DNA of 64,000 bases from Streptococcus mitis (lineage in GTDB: Bacteria; Bacillota; Bacilli; Lactobacillales; Streptococcaceae), in assembly GCF_002005545.1 (NCBI RefSeq), contig NZ_LBMT01000001.1:1944301-2008300 (forward strand). The letters run 5' to 3'. The position numbers and the translations under genes are program-made. Positions 45,808 to 56,829 of this stretch are shown one piece after another. Position 1 is the stretch's first letter, and every line of letters begins with the position of its first letter. Under the pieces are notes generated by a model, which made no database searches, was not told where the DNA came from, and saw only the letters and a program-made list of their open reading frames with translations.

Positions 45808-46095
45808 TTAAAGTTCTTCAAAAGCTATCATTCCACCTTGGACATTGATAACCTCATAACCTTGTTCTGATAAGAATTGACAAGCGCGCGCCGATCTCAT
45901 TCCAGATTTGCAAATAACATAATGTAACTGATCCTTGTCCAATTGATCATAAGTATCAGCTAATTGACTCAGAGGAAGATTCTGAGCACCTTCTAAATGA
46001 AGTGCTTCAAACTCATCCACTTCTCTCACGTCCACTAGAGAAAGTTGGTTATTTTGGTAAAGCTGGTAAAATGCGTCAAAGGCTATTTCTTTCAT
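45808..46095 (-). CDS. Single-domain rhodanese-like protein
   Basis: 95 residues. LSLVDVREVDEFEALHLEGA and the active-site loop VICKSGMRSARACQFL (catalytic Cys in CKSGMRS) define a GlpE/PspE-type sulfurtransferase moving sulfane sulfur. Cytoplasmic; partner unknown. Its start overlaps the UDG-family gene stop by four bases. Confidence 0.9.
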   Translation of the reverse strand: MKEIAFDAFYQLYQNNQLSLVDVREVDEFEALHLEGAQNLPLSQLADTYDQLDKDQLHYVICKSGMRSARACQFLSEQGYEVINVQGGMIAFEEL

Positions 46096-46682
46096 TCTTT
46101 TTCTCCTAAAATAGTTTTAATTCTTTTTTTCAAATCCGGCACCACTTCTGACTCAAACCAAGGATTTTTGGCCATCCAGATTTGATTGCGTGGTGATGGG
46201 TGTACCAGTGGAAAATAGGTTGGCAAGTAGTTCTGGTAGTGTTTTACCCGTTCTGTCACCTTGCCACTGATTTTCTCCTGTAAATAGTAGGCCTGCGCAT
46301 ATTGCCCAATCAATAGGGTCAATTGAATATCGGGTAATTCTTGCAAGAGCTGTGGATGCCATTTTTCTGCAAATCCAGTTCTCGGTGGCAGATCACCTGA
46401 CTTGCCATGCCCTGGAAAGTAGAAATCCATAGGCAAAACAGCAAAATATCCTGAATTGTAAAAGGTATCTTCATCCACACCTAGCCAGTCTCTCAGGCGG
46501 TCACCACTCTTATCTTTCCAATAAAGGCCTGCTTCTTGGGTTTTAAGACCAGGTGCCTGACCGATGATATTGATGCGAGCAGTTTTTGGCGCTGCAAAGA
46601 GAGGCTCGATACCACGCTCTGTATAGCTGACATTCTGCGGATCTGCCATAATAGCCTGCTTGATTCTTTCAATTTGAGACAT
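46092..46682 (-). CDS. Uracil-DNA glycosylase superfamily protein
   Basis: 196 residues. Motif 1 IGQAPGLKTQEAG and motif 2 HPSPRNQIW (HPSPRN) match the UDG-like superfamily (family 4/6-like, also called UDG-SMUG fold). The usual catalytic acid of motif 1 is not obvious (GQAPGLK), so activity is uncertain. There are no visible iron-sulfur cysteines, unlike family 4. It overlaps the rhodanese gene; the pairing has no clear meaning. Confidence 0.85.
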   Translation of the reverse strand: MSQIERIKQAIMADPQNVSYTERGIEPLFAAPKTARINIIGQAPGLKTQEAGLYWKDKSGDRLRDWLGVDEDTFYNSGYFAVLPMDFYFPGHGKSGDLPPRTGFAEKWHPQLLQELPDIQLTLLIGQYAQAYYLQEKISGKVTERVKHYQNYLPTYFPLVHPSPRNQIWMAKNPWFESEVVPDLKKRIKTILGEKE

Positions 46683-46735
46683 CTACTTTCCCTCCAAAAA
46701 GAAGTCTAAGCATACAATCTCAGACTTCTATCGTT

Positions 46736-48136
46736 TTATTTGATCAATTCGTAAATAGCTTCGGCATAGATTGCTGCAGCTCGGAAGAGATCGTCCAAGG
46801 CGATAAATTCATTAGCTTGGTGCATGGTGTCAATTGAGTCTGGGAACATGGCACCATAGGCAACACCGCGTTCGAGTAAGCGACCAAAGGTTCCACCACC
46901 GATGACTTGCTCGTGACCTTTAAGACCAGTTTGTTTTTCATAAACATTCAACAAGGTTTGCACAAGTGGATCTTCCATTGGCACATAGTGAGGGGTATGA
47001 CCGTGCTCAGAAAGGCTAACAGAAGCAACTGGCAAGTTTTCAAGGATTGACTTGATTTGCTCTGGACTTGTTCCTTTTGGATAGCGGATGTTAAGGGCAA
47101 TGGTATTATCAGCGCTTGTTTCGTCAAAGCGGAAAACACCAGCATTCATAGAAAGGGCACCCATCTTTTCATCCACATGATCAATCTTGAGATTTTCACC
47201 CTCATGGTCGTTCAAGAAAATTTTACCAGCGATGTCAAGGTAATCTTTGGCTGGACCTGCAAAGTCAAACTGGCTAAGGAAGAGGGCTAGGTAAGTCGCA
47301 CCATTGACACCTGAAGCAGGCATAGCACCGTGGGCTGATTTACCAATGATCGTCACCTTGTACTGACCGTTTTCTTCTTGGAGTTCTCCTCTAAGTTTGT
47401 GTTCTGCAACAAAGGCATCTAGTTTAGCTTGCAAGTCAGCCAAGTCACCTGAAACAACTGCTGTTGCTGATTCTGGTACCATGTTTTCACGCAAACCGCC
47501 TGTGAAGCTGTGAAGACGGGCAACACCTGCATTTTCTCCTGCAAAGTGAAGGTATTCTGTGATGTTACCTTTTTCACCGTTGATGATAGGGAATTCAGCG
47601 TCTGGAGAGAAACCGAAGTCTGGTTTCGCAAGTCCTACGTGCTCGAAGTAGTAGTCCATATCTGCCCAGCCTGATTCTTCGTCTGTTCCGACGATGAAGC
47701 GGACTTTCTTAGAAGTTGGAAGACCCAATTCTTTGATGATTTTCAAACCATAGTAACAAGCTGTTGTAGGACCCTTATCGTCCGACGCCCCACGCGCATA
47801 AAGGCGACCGTCTTTGATAGTCGGTGTGTAAGGGTCTGTGTCCCAACCGCTACCAGCTGGTACCACGTCCATGTGGGCAAAGATTCCGAGAACTTCTTCT
47901 CCATCACCAAACTCAAAATGTCCTGCATAGTTGTCAACATTTTTAGTTGGGTAGCCATCACGGTCTGCGATTTCAAGGAATTTTTCCAAAGCTTTTACCG
48001 GCCCAGGTCCAAATGGATGCTCAGCATCAGCCTTGCTGTCATCACGTTCTGAGTTGATTTCCAAAAGGCTAAACAAGTCAGCCAAGAGGTCTTCTTTGCG
48101 TTTTTCTACTTCTGCTGTAAAGTCAATTGCTGTCAT
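46736..48136 (-). CDS. pepV: Dipeptidase PepV (M20 family)
   Basis: 466 residues from the ATG at 48136 (MTAIDFTAEVEKRK), the usual PepV start; the longer frame adds twelve mostly basic residues. Zinc motifs HMDVVPAGSGWDTDPY, ASDDKGPT and VGTDEESGWAD (catalytic Glu) are intact, with a lid domain in the middle. PepV cleaves dipeptides in the cytoplasm of lactic acid bacteria. It follows the nitroreductase gene by 13 bases, so they are likely co-transcribed. Confidence 0.95.
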   Translation of the reverse strand: MTAIDFTAEVEKRKEDLLADLFSLLEINSERDDSKADAEHPFGPGPVKALEKFLEIADRDGYPTKNVDNYAGHFEFGDGEEVLGIFAHMDVVPAGSGWDTDPYTPTIKDGRLYARGASDDKGPTTACYYGLKIIKELGLPTSKKVRFIVGTDEESGWADMDYYFEHVGLAKPDFGFSPDAEFPIINGEKGNITEYLHFAGENAGVARLHSFTGGLRENMVPESATAVVSGDLADLQAKLDAFVAEHKLRGELQEENGQYKVTIIGKSAHGAMPASGVNGATYLALFLSQFDFAGPAKDYLDIAGKIFLNDHEGENLKIDHVDEKMGALSMNAGVFRFDETSADNTIALNIRYPKGTSPEQIKSILENLPVASVSLSEHGHTPHYVPMEDPLVQTLLNVYEKQTGLKGHEQVIGGGTFGRLLERGVAYGAMFPDSIDTMHQANEFIALDDLFRAAAIYAEAIYELIK

Positions 48137-48149
48137 TTTTTTCTTCTTT

Positions 48150-48755
48150 CTATCTTTTCTCGATGATTTCATCTACTGGCAAGCGGTAGCTTGGTTCCAA
48201 TTTTTCGTCTGTGTAACCTACTGTAATCAAAAGTTCTGGGCGGAAACGGTCTTCGATGTCCAAAACCTCATTGACTTTTGATTTGTCAAATCCAAGGATC
48301 AGATTTGATCCGATTCCTTGGTCTGTCAATGCAAGAACCAAGTTCATAGCAACCAAACCTGCATTGAGGGCTAAGTAGTCACTGACCTGTTGTTCATTGT
48401 AACGGGCAAATTCAGCTGGCAAATTTTTCATAAAGTATTGAAGTTGTTCTTCTGAGAAATTGTTAGCACCACCAACTCGGGCAATCTTACGAGCACGTTT
48501 AGCCAAATCTGTGTCTGTAAATAAGGCAATAGTTACAGGAGCTGATGATACCTGCTCAAAGTTTGAACCGTAAGCCAATTTTGCTAGTTCAGCATTTTTC
48601 TCACGTACTACCACAAATTTCCAAGGCTGGCTGTTGTGGGCACTTGGTGCCAAGGTTGCAATTTCGATAGCCGTACGCACATCTTTTGGATCCACTGGCT
48701 TATCAGTGAAATGCTTGGTCGCATGACGTTTTTTATTTAATTCAAGAAATTTCAT
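48150..48755 (-). CDS. Nitroreductase family protein
   Basis: 201 residues. RHATKHFTDKPVDPKDVRT and APSAHNSQPWKFVVVR are FMN-binding signatures of the NfsB/FRase I fold, and GIGSNLILGFDKSKV completes it. It uses NAD(P)H to reduce nitroaromatics or quinones; physiological substrate unknown. First gene of an apparent nitroreductase-pepV pair, divergent from the lipoprotein gene. Confidence 0.92.
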   Translation of the reverse strand: MKFLELNKKRHATKHFTDKPVDPKDVRTAIEIATLAPSAHNSQPWKFVVVREKNAELAKLAYGSNFEQVSSAPVTIALFTDTDLAKRARKIARVGGANNFSEEQLQYFMKNLPAEFARYNEQQVSDYLALNAGLVAMNLVLALTDQGIGSNLILGFDKSKVNEVLDIEDRFRPELLITVGYTDEKLEPSYRLPVDEIIEKR

Positions 48756-48925
48756 AATCGATTTCCTTTTCTAATTCTACTGCTTCCATTCTACCATAAT
48801 TTGAAAGAGCTTGCAGGGATTTTTCATGATTAAGTTTTTTTATTACAGCCATAAAAAATATATATTGGTTCATCAAGAAAGTTTCTGATAAACTAGCAAG
48901 TACTTTACATTTGAATGGAGATATT

Positions 48926-49726
48926 ATGAAAAAATTTAGCCTTTTACTACTCATCTTCCCATTTTTAGTTGCCTGTGGGAATCAAGCTACACCGAAAGAA
49001 ACCAGCTCTCAAAAGACAATCGTCGTTGCTACAGCTGGTGATGTGCCACCATTTGACTACGAAGATAAAGGCAATCTGACAGGCTTCGATATTGAAGTTC
49101 TAAAGGCAGTGGATGAAAAACTCAGCGACTACGAGATTCAATTCCAAAGAACTGCCTGGGAAAGTATCTTCCCTGGACTTGATTCTGGTCACTATCAAGC
49201 AGCTGCCAATAACTTGAGTTACACAAAAGAGCGTGCTGAAAAATACCTCTACTCACTTCCAATTTCGAACAACCCCCTCGTCCTCGTCAGTAACAAGAAA
49301 AATCCTTTGACTTCTCTTGACCAAATCGCTGGCAAAACAACACAGGAGGATACTGGAACTTCAAACGCTCAATTCATCAATAACTGGAATCAGAAACACA
49401 CTGATAATCCCGCTACAATTGATTTTTCTGGTGAGGATATCGGTAAACGAATCCTAGACCTCTCTAACGGTGAATTTGATTTCCTAGTCTTTGACAAGGT
49501 ATCCGTTCAAAAGATTATCAAGGACCGCGGCTTAGATCTCTCAGTCGTTGATTTACCTTCTGCCGATAGCCCCAACAACTATATCGTTTTCTCAAGCGAC
49601 CAAAAAGAGTTTAAAGATAAATTTGATAAAGCGCTCAAAGAACTCTACCAAGATGGAACACTTGAAAAACTCAGCAATACCTATCTAGGTGGCTCTTACC
49701 TTCCAGATCAATCTCAGTTACAATAA
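48926..49726 (+). CDS. Polar amino acid ABC transporter substrate-binding lipoprotein
   Basis: 266 residues from ATG at 48926 with GGAG upstream (an in-frame ATG at 48911 is less likely). Lipobox FLVACGNQ; mature part has the SBP_bac_3 fold (GDVPPFDYEDKGNLTGFDIE, then LSYTKERAEKYLYS and VYGGSYLP-like LGGSYLPDQ). It binds a polar amino acid or related solute outside the membrane. No permease or ATPase follows, so it is an orphan that must share a transporter. Its TAA overlaps the first base of a BOX element. Confidence 0.9.
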   Translation: MKKFSLLLLIFPFLVACGNQATPKETSSQKTIVVATAGDVPPFDYEDKGNLTGFDIEVLKAVDEKLSDYEIQFQRTAWESIFPGLDSGHYQAAANNLSYTKERAEKYLYSLPISNNPLVLVSNKKNPLTSLDQIAGKTTQEDTGTSNAQFINNWNQKHTDNPATIDFSGEDIGKRILDLSNGEFDFLVFDKVSVQKIIKDRGLDLSVVDLPSADSPNNYIVFSSDQKEFKDKFDKALKELYQDGTLEKLSNTYLGGSYLPDQSQLQ

Positions 49727-49838
49727 TACTCTTCGAAAATCTCTTCAAACCACGTCAGCTTTATCTGCAACCTCAAAGCTGTGCTTTGAGCAACCTACGT
49801 CTAGCTTCCTAGTTTGCTCTTTAATTTTCATTGAGTAT
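49726..49838 (+). repeat. BOX element with partial boxB, overlapping a stop codon
   Basis: Starts ATACTCTTCGAAAATCTC and ends TTTCATTGAGTAT. After ACCACGTCAGC the boxA is cut short and fused to a boxB-like ACCTCAAAGCTGTGCTTTGAG, then boxC. It begins on the final A of the lipoprotein stop codon and is in the opposite orientation to the two other BOX copies. Confidence 0.88.
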
Positions 49839-49849
49839 AAGATATACTA

Positions 49850-49878
49850 AAAGCGATTGGACGAGCCAATCGTTTTTA
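49850..49878. terminator. Bidirectional terminator between the lipoprotein and phosphoesterase genes
   Basis: AAGCGATTGG and CCAATCGTTT pair around ACGAG with T5 to the right; convergent genes. Confidence 0.82.
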
Positions 49879-49905
49879 GTTTGCATTGGTTATTTTAGGA
49901 AACTT

Positions 49906-50739
49906 TTACAAAAAATCAAAAAAATTCTTCACATCTTCTACATACCCATGCTTTTCTATTAAGCTTGCTAAGAGTTCCAGATTGTGCCCCTGATAGTTAT
50001 CTTCACGACGTAGCTCTTCATACATTTCAATAAAAGGCAGGCCCTTGGACTTGGCCAATTCTAACTCAGCCTCGTAATCATAAGCGACTTTACGAAATAG
50101 GATATTTACCAATTCCCCATCTTCAACCTCTATCACGACATACTGGGCACGGTGATTTTTTAACGCCTCCCAGTTAAAATAGGGCATGCCAATCGACCCT
50201 GGATTGATGATTTGTTGCCCTTGACTGCCATAACGAAGCAACTGCTTGTGGACATGACCATAGACTGCCACGTCAACTTCATCATCTAGGAGTTGGTCAA
50301 ATTTCTCTGTATCATTCTCAACTAGCAAGTCACCACCATAGTTCTTATTTGGCAAATTATGAGAGATAGAAAAGCGCAATCCTTCAACTTCTTTCTTTTC
50401 CAGCAAAGGCAAGCTTCGTAGCCAGACAATCGTTGCAGGATTCATTCGCTCCATCAAAAACTGGGTCATTCGCATGAGCTGGACTTCCTGTGGGTCTTCT
50501 AAGCCATATTGCCCATCTAAAGCCTCAAGGACACAATCATCCCAATTGCCTCGAACACTAGCTGTGATAGGAAGGGCCTTTAGCAGGGCGACCAAGTCAT
50601 TTGCGCCTGGACCAGGAAGAAAAATATCTCCCAGAAGCCAGTATTCACTGACTCCTTGATTTTTAGCATCTGCAATCACTGCTTCTAGCGCTGTCGCATT
50701 GCCATGAATATCTGATAAAATTGCGATTTTATGGTTCAT
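49906..50739 (-). CDS. Metallophosphoesterase
   Basis: 277 residues. Calcineurin-like motifs: [12 protein letters not shown] (DxH), [11 protein letters not shown] (GD), RGNWDD (GNxD), ISHNL and YGHVHKQ (GHxH). Two-metal site complete. Substrate unknown: phosphodiesterase or phosphatase of the YfcE/ApaH-like class. Its start overlaps the uvrC stop by 11 bases, suggesting translational coupling with the repair gene. Confidence 0.9.
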   Translation of the reverse strand: MNHKIAILSDIHGNATALEAVIADAKNQGVSEYWLLGDIFLPGPGANDLVALLKALPITASVRGNWDDCVLEALDGQYGLEDPQEVQLMRMTQFLMERMNPATIVWLRSLPLLEKKEVEGLRFSISHNLPNKNYGGDLLVENDTEKFDQLLDDEVDVAVYGHVHKQLLRYGSQGQQIINPGSIGMPYFNWEALKNHRAQYVVIEVEDGELVNILFRKVAYDYEAELELAKSKGLPFIEMYEELRREDNYQGHNLELLASLIEKHGYVEDVKNFFDFL

Positions 50740-52576
50740 TGTGGTTTCCTTCCGTTTGGTAATCTACTTTTTCTTCCGCCACTTGAGGCAAGGTTTCTGT
50801 TTCCTGCGGGTTCAACTTCCTCTGCACTGCTTCTGCGACCGCTCTAGGTACTCCAACTTCGACAATCTCATCCACACTGGCTTCCTTGATTTTGGTCAAA
50901 GACTTAAAATGCTTCATGAGATTCTGCTTGCGTTTAGGTCCCAGACCTTCAATTCCATCCAGTTGTGATGAAAAGGAATTTTTGGAGCGCAGTTGGCGAT
51001 GGAAAGTGATAGCAAAGCGGTGTACCTCATCTTGGATGCGCTGAAGGAGGAAAAATTCCTGAGAATTGCGAGACAACTCTACCACCTCAAGTGGATCACC
51101 GAAGAGCAATTCATGGGTTTGGTGCTTATCATTCTTTTGCAAACCTGCAATTGGAATATCCAAGCCCAGCTCCTCTTGAATGACCTGCTTAGCAATATTG
51201 ACCTGACCTTGCCCCCCATCAATCACAATCAAATCTGGCGGAGTCAAAGCCTCACGTTGTACTCGGCCATAACGTCTGCGGATAACCTCACGCATACTAG
51301 CATAGTCATCTGGACCGACAACCGTTTTTATCTTGTACTTACGATAATCTTTCTTACTCGGTTTGCCATTGACAAAGACCACCATTGCTGAAACAGGACT
51401 AGTTCCCATGATGTTAGAGTTATCGAAGGACTCGATACGAACTGGGGTTGGGATTTGGAGTAAGCGTCCTAGATTTTCAATAGCCCCTTGGGTCTTTTCG
51501 ACAGATTTCTCTAGCAGGTTGAATTTCTGCTCTAGGCTGACTCGAGCATTCTTTATAGCCAAATTGACCAGTTGCTTTTTCTCTCCACGCTGGGGTTTGA
51601 GAATCTTGGAATCCACCAAGGCTTTAACGGCTTCTTCGTCAATATCCTGCGGAATCAGTACCTCATTGGGAACCAGGTGAGATTTTTCTTGATAGAACTG
51701 TCCCACATAGGTCAAGAAATCTTCGTCTGGATCATTGTAATAGGGGAAAAGATTGACATCGCGCTCAATAAGCTTGCCTTGGCGGACAAAGAAAACCTGC
51801 ACACACATCCAGCCCTTGTCCACATAGTATCCAAAGACATCACGGTTTTGGAGATCCTTAGCCATGACCCGTTGCTTGGTTCGAAGCGTTCCAATGGCCT
51901 GAATCAGGTCACGGTATTCCGCTGCACGTTCAAACTCCATACTTTGTGCTGCGGATGCCATCTTGCCCTTGAGGTCATCGATGATTTTGTCATCCTGTCC
52001 TTTTAAGAAGTCAGAAACCTCCTGAGCCATAGACTTGAAGTAGGCCTCATCCTTCTTACAGATAGTGTGGGCCATACATTGACCGATATGGTAGTAAAAA
52101 CAAACCTTAGACGGTGGATTAGTACACTTTCTAAAAGGGAAAATTCGATCCAGTAATCGCTTGATTTCATTGGCTGCCCCCACATCGGGGTAAGGTCCAA
52201 AATAAAGACCTCCATCCTTTTTGACCTGTCGGGTGATAATCAAACGAGGATAGCGTTCATTAGTGATTTTGATGAAGGGATAGGACTTATCATCCTTGAG
52301 CATGATATTGTACTTGGGCTTGTTTTCCTTAATCAGGTTGATTTCTAGGAGAAGTGCCTCAATATTGGACTCCGTAACGATAAATTCAAAATCTACAATT
52401 TCAGACACCAAGGCCTCTGTTTTGGTATCATGACTTCCACGGAAATAAGACCGCACGCGGTTACGCAGGTTTTTAGCCTTTCCTACATAGATAATGGTGC
52501 CGTTTTTATCCTTGTGAATGTAACAACCAGGGCTGGTCGGCAAGAGCTCTAGTTTTGATTTAATCAAGTTGTTCAT
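50729..52576 (-). CDS. uvrC: Excinuclease ABC subunit C
   Basis: 615 residues, normal length. GIY-YIG nuclease domain ([20 protein letters not shown]) near the start, UvrB-binding UVR motif in the 200s ([20 protein letters not shown]), RNase-H-like C-terminal nuclease ([27 protein letters not shown]) and helix-hairpin-helix end ([19 protein letters not shown]). It makes both cuts in nucleotide excision repair. A TATAAT lies just upstream at 52580-52590. Confidence 0.97.
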   Translation of the reverse strand: MNNLIKSKLELLPTSPGCYIHKDKNGTIIYVGKAKNLRNRVRSYFRGSHDTKTEALVSEIVDFEFIVTESNIEALLLEINLIKENKPKYNIMLKDDKSYPFIKITNERYPRLIITRQVKKDGGLYFGPYPDVGAANEIKRLLDRIFPFRKCTNPPSKVCFYYHIGQCMAHTICKKDEAYFKSMAQEVSDFLKGQDDKIIDDLKGKMASAAQSMEFERAAEYRDLIQAIGTLRTKQRVMAKDLQNRDVFGYYVDKGWMCVQVFFVRQGKLIERDVNLFPYYNDPDEDFLTYVGQFYQEKSHLVPNEVLIPQDIDEEAVKALVDSKILKPQRGEKKQLVNLAIKNARVSLEQKFNLLEKSVEKTQGAIENLGRLLQIPTPVRIESFDNSNIMGTSPVSAMVVFVNGKPSKKDYRKYKIKTVVGPDDYASMREVIRRRYGRVQREALTPPDLIVIDGGQGQVNIAKQVIQEELGLDIPIAGLQKNDKHQTHELLFGDPLEVVELSRNSQEFFLLQRIQDEVHRFAITFHRQLRSKNSFSSQLDGIEGLGPKRKQNLMKHFKSLTKIKEASVDEIVEVGVPRAVAEAVQRKLNPQETETLPQVAEEKVDYQTEGNHNEP

Positions 52577-52589
52577 AATTCCATTATAG

Positions 52590-52619
52590 CAAAAAAGTAG
52601 GGAAAGATAGTCCCCTACT
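52590..52619 (-). terminator. Terminator of the matrixin-like protease, overlapping its stop codon
   Basis: On the minus strand AGTAGGG and CCCTACT pair, then six T. The first arm includes the TAG stop at 52615-52617. Confidence 0.75.
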
Positions 52620-53316
52620 CATTGGTCTCATATAATTTTCGAAGTCTTTCAACATCCTCTTCCTGAATACCATAAAAGGAACCCGCAGGTTGCATGACAG
52701 ACTTTTCATCTGTATGGTCCAAGCCAATCGCATGCCCCAACTCATGTTCTGCCGTATGGACAATGCGCTCATAGGAATAGCCATAGTCTGGATTGGACAG
52801 ATAATAGTGATTCAACCGCACCGTTACAGACAAGAATTGACCCGTTAAGAGATTGGTCTGACTTTCCGCCTCTCCTGCCACAGGAGTACCTCCGTCATTC
52901 ATCTCCGTAGCCAAGATATCTGCCTTGCTGGACTCAGTCACAAGTTCAAAATGAAAGGCACCAGTTTGATTCCAGTTCTGAATTGCTTCTAAATATGCCT
53001 CTTGAAAGCGTGAATCCATCTGCGGATCCAAGTAAATACGAGCAGAAGCCTGTGGCCATCTTCCTTCAGAATGCTGGTGGCTATCTGTCTGGTTCAACTT
53101 AGGCAGTTGCCCTGTTCTTTCCCATTGGTCGATACTTTGTTGACCAATTTTTACTGACCGTTCTGCTTGCTTCAGCGCCCCTTGAAAATCCCCGTTCAGA
53201 TACCAGAGAAATCCAAAAGCAAGAGTACATAAAAGCAAAACAATCCAAACCAGACGCCAAAACAAACGCCAAATAAAATAAAAGAAAGCCCCTATCAAAC
53301 GAAAAAGCCAACGCAT
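52615..53316 (-). CDS. Membrane-anchored M10/matrixin-like zinc metalloprotease
   Basis: 233 residues from ATG at 53316 with AAGGTGGAG upstream. The first ~40 residues are strongly hydrophobic and Trp-rich ([20 protein letters not shown]), giving one membrane anchor; the rest is outside. The zinc site [11 protein letters not shown] has all three His plus catalytic Glu, followed by DEKSVMQ, a Met-turn. This is the metzincin arrangement (HExxHxxGxxH), unusual in streptococci except for this conserved orphan. Substrates unknown. It closes the minus-strand run after murN. Confidence 0.88.
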   Translation of the reverse strand: MRWLFRLIGAFFYFIWRLFWRLVWIVLLLCTLAFGFLWYLNGDFQGALKQAERSVKIGQQSIDQWERTGQLPKLNQTDSHQHSEGRWPQASARIYLDPQMDSRFQEAYLEAIQNWNQTGAFHFELVTESSKADILATEMNDGGTPVAGEAESQTNLLTGQFLSVTVRLNHYYLSNPDYGYSYERIVHTAEHELGHAIGLDHTDEKSVMQPAGSFYGIQEEDVERLRKLYETNE

Positions 53317-53394
53317 ATCTCTCCACCTTTCTAGCAAATAAAGTCTATTTTACTAAAACAAGCTGAAAGAAAGCTAAATACTGGCTTTTTCATC

Positions 53395-54627
53395 TTAACG
53401 TCCTAATATTTTTTTGAATAACTGAATAGCTTTGTATTTTAAAGGCGATGGATGATAACGGAAAGTACCTGCTTTACGTACAATATAGCCATTAAAATTT
53501 TGTTTAAAACGCAAAACACCATCACTACCATCAAAAATCCCCTGAATGCCTAGGAAGTTGTATTTAGGTATTCCACGTTTTATGCTTTCCAACATAACAT
53601 ATTTTTGAAGCAGTGCAGGGGCATAAAACTTATTAAACTCAGTGTAAGAACCACTAAAGAGATAAGTCGTTTCCTGAGGCATATAAACAAATAAACTCCC
53701 GGCTAAAACAATATCTTCTTCTCCATATTTTTCAATCAAGTCTCGCGCTTCTGCTTTTCGAACTTCAAACGTTTCAAATTGACTAGAATATTCTCTCAGT
53801 TGATTTTGTTTTTTCTCAGAATGAGGATTTTTACTCAAATCAAGTCGCAACTTGTCCAAGATTTCTTCTAGTTTACTTTGTTCACCTTGCAATTTGCTCA
53901 TATAGTCCGAAAAATTCAAGGTTGCTATGAGAAACTCCGCTTGTTCTCCAAATGAATCATAAAAGTGCTCATAATATTCTAAACTTTTATCACTGTATTC
54001 TCTACGTTCAGAGGTTTCTTTAGTTATATTCTTAAAAATCGATAGTTCTTCACGTTTTAACTTTTTCAACCGAATACCAAACGTTTCAGCCTTTTTCACC
54101 AAGGGTTTACCCTTTTTGCTAAAACTTTTAAGCAAATTCTTTTCAGTTAATTCAGTCAAATCTTTATAGTATAACCAATCTGGTTCTCCACCTGGATAAC
54201 CTGTTGTCAATCCATCAAATTGATAACCTAAATTAGTCAAATCTTGAATAATACTTTTTTTCTCAGTATCTATTGGATTACCTTCACTATCAAAAGTTTG
54301 ATAAGTTTCATAAGGTTTTACAAGCAACTCTAATACACCATTTTGCTTGGCATATTCTTTTAACTCCGCATAAAAAACTGGAAGAGCATCTTGTTGGGTA
54401 TAAATCGGCCCCGAATTGAGCTCCATATGCAGACCACCCAGCATGGGCAAGCTATAAACCAGAGCTGCAACTTGAATTTCTCCTTCTTGTTTCAAAGCAA
54501 GATAAACAATTCGAGCCCCTCTTTTTTCTAACAAGTCCCCCATCTGGACCGATTGCATAAAGGAACGAGAAGAAACCTGACCAGAATAAGCCTGAAACTC
54601 TTCTTTCGTGAGTGTAATTAGTGCCAT
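53395..54627 (-). CDS. murN: MurN, alanine-adding FemX-family transferase
   Basis: 410 residues of the FemABX family. It attaches Ala from tRNA as second residue of the dipeptide branch on lipid II Lys. MALITLTKEEFQAYSGQ is the N-terminal acyltransferase subdomain; a charged helical arm (LQGEQSKLEEILDKLRLDLS) at ~230-280 is the coiled-coil typical of Fem proteins; FLGIQGIFDGSDGVLRFKQNFNG closes the GNAT fold. It follows murM by four bases. Confidence 0.94.
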   Translation of the reverse strand: MALITLTKEEFQAYSGQVSSRSFMQSVQMGDLLEKRGARIVYLALKQEGEIQVAALVYSLPMLGGLHMELNSGPIYTQQDALPVFYAELKEYAKQNGVLELLVKPYETYQTFDSEGNPIDTEKKSIIQDLTNLGYQFDGLTTGYPGGEPDWLYYKDLTELTEKNLLKSFSKKGKPLVKKAETFGIRLKKLKREELSIFKNITKETSERREYSDKSLEYYEHFYDSFGEQAEFLIATLNFSDYMSKLQGEQSKLEEILDKLRLDLSKNPHSEKKQNQLREYSSQFETFEVRKAEARDLIEKYGEEDIVLAGSLFVYMPQETTYLFSGSYTEFNKFYAPALLQKYVMLESIKRGIPKYNFLGIQGIFDGSDGVLRFKQNFNGYIVRKAGTFRYHPSPLKYKAIQLFKKILGR

Positions 54628-54631
54628 ATAC

Positions 54632-55852
54632 TTACTTTCTATGTTTTTTTCTTAATGTTTTACGGAAATCAAGAGCAAGTCTTAACAGAGGATAAAGAGG
54701 ATGGGTAGGCATTGTAAATTCTCCCAAATATTCTTCAATCGTTGGATTAAATTTTTCCTTAAAATGATAAAGTCCACCATTTAGAGAGTTTTCAACACCA
54801 CCTAAATTTTGCCACAACATACCTCGCTCAAAGGCATAGCGAGCCGTTTCATACCAAGTTAAAATTGGTGCATTGTAACGTTTAAAATCATCATCCATAC
54901 CAGCATATAGATTGACAGAGGTAGTACCAAATTCCAAACTCAAAGTAGCCGCTAACGGAATGTTTGATTTTCCCATATTCATATATCCCTGCAAGAAATC
55001 TATTTCCTCTTCTAAACGTTCTTTTTCTTTTATATTTTCCTGAATTTTTGAAGGTTTGGTTGCATCATTAAATTTTTCTGCAACTACTCTATTTTTTTCT
55101 AACTGTTCTTCTAATTCTCTTAAACGCTTAGAAACATCCAAACTCGTTAGCGTGATATAGGAATCTTCTTTGAAGTTATCTAATAATTTTTTATAATAAG
55201 CTTCGTTTCTTAAATGAATCTCTTTTCGCTTCTCAGTTTTTTTCATCAACTCCGAAAATGAATCTAATAGTTCCAGTCCACCATATTGAATTTCAAGCCC
55301 TTTGTTTCGTGCTGTTCGGATAGCTTGCCTCGTTGATTTAGAAAGTTTATCTTCTTCAAAATTTTCCTTATATATTTTCGCCTGAATACGAGGCTGAATG
55401 GTGTCATCCATCTCGGTTGTCCGCCCAGACCATTTCACTCCTAATTGTCCTAAAATCTCAACAATAGCAAGATTTTCAGGATATTCTCTTTTATCTTGAT
55501 TGACCAAATGTTGGGATAGACAAATACTTGGATCGAAAGTCACAAAAACCGCTCTCTTACTGCGAGCATAAGACTTAATAGACTGCAGGACAAACTTTAA
55601 AAGTTCTATATCCCTGTAATCCAATATAGGACCTCTTGGAATATAAAACATTTTATAGCCTAAAGGCAGAGATTTTATGAGAATACTAGCCACAGCCAGT
55701 AAGTTCTCGCCTTCATAGACACCAATCCTCTCATGATTCCAATCAGATTTCACTTTTTCCCAAGCACTACTTTGTAATATATTAGCTAATTCATGTTCTT
55801 TGACAAACTGATCATATTCTAATGTGGGAATGCCAATTTGATAACGGTACAT
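54632..55852 (-). CDS. murM: MurM, Ser/Ala-adding FemX-family transferase
   Basis: 406 residues. MurM adds Ser or Ala from tRNA as the first residue of branched muropeptides; some mosaic alleles are required for high penicillin resistance. MYRYQIGIPTLEYDQFVKEH, LQSSAWEKVKSDW and QNLGGVENSLNGGLYHFKEK match. The central coiled-coil arm (about 225-290) reads RELEEQLEKNRVVAEKFNDA here and may belong to a divergent allele. The region looks richer in A+T than its neighbours. It shares an operon with murN. Confidence 0.95.
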   Translation of the reverse strand: MYRYQIGIPTLEYDQFVKEHELANILQSSAWEKVKSDWNHERIGVYEGENLLAVASILIKSLPLGYKMFYIPRGPILDYRDIELLKFVLQSIKSYARSKRAVFVTFDPSICLSQHLVNQDKREYPENLAIVEILGQLGVKWSGRTTEMDDTIQPRIQAKIYKENFEEDKLSKSTRQAIRTARNKGLEIQYGGLELLDSFSELMKKTEKRKEIHLRNEAYYKKLLDNFKEDSYITLTSLDVSKRLRELEEQLEKNRVVAEKFNDATKPSKIQENIKEKERLEEEIDFLQGYMNMGKSNIPLAATLSLEFGTTSVNLYAGMDDDFKRYNAPILTWYETARYAFERGMLWQNLGGVENSLNGGLYHFKEKFNPTIEEYLGEFTMPTHPLYPLLRLALDFRKTLRKKHRK

Positions 55853-55982
55853 TTCCTACTCTCTTTCCTCCAGTATTTTATTACTATTCTACTACTTTTG
55901 TTTGAAAAGTCTAGTGAAAACAGACTTCCAGCATTGTTTTAAAGCCAAGAATAACTATAAATAGTGGTTCATTTATAAAAAA

Positions 55983-56822
<840 letters not shown>

Positions 56823-56829
56823 TCAACGA

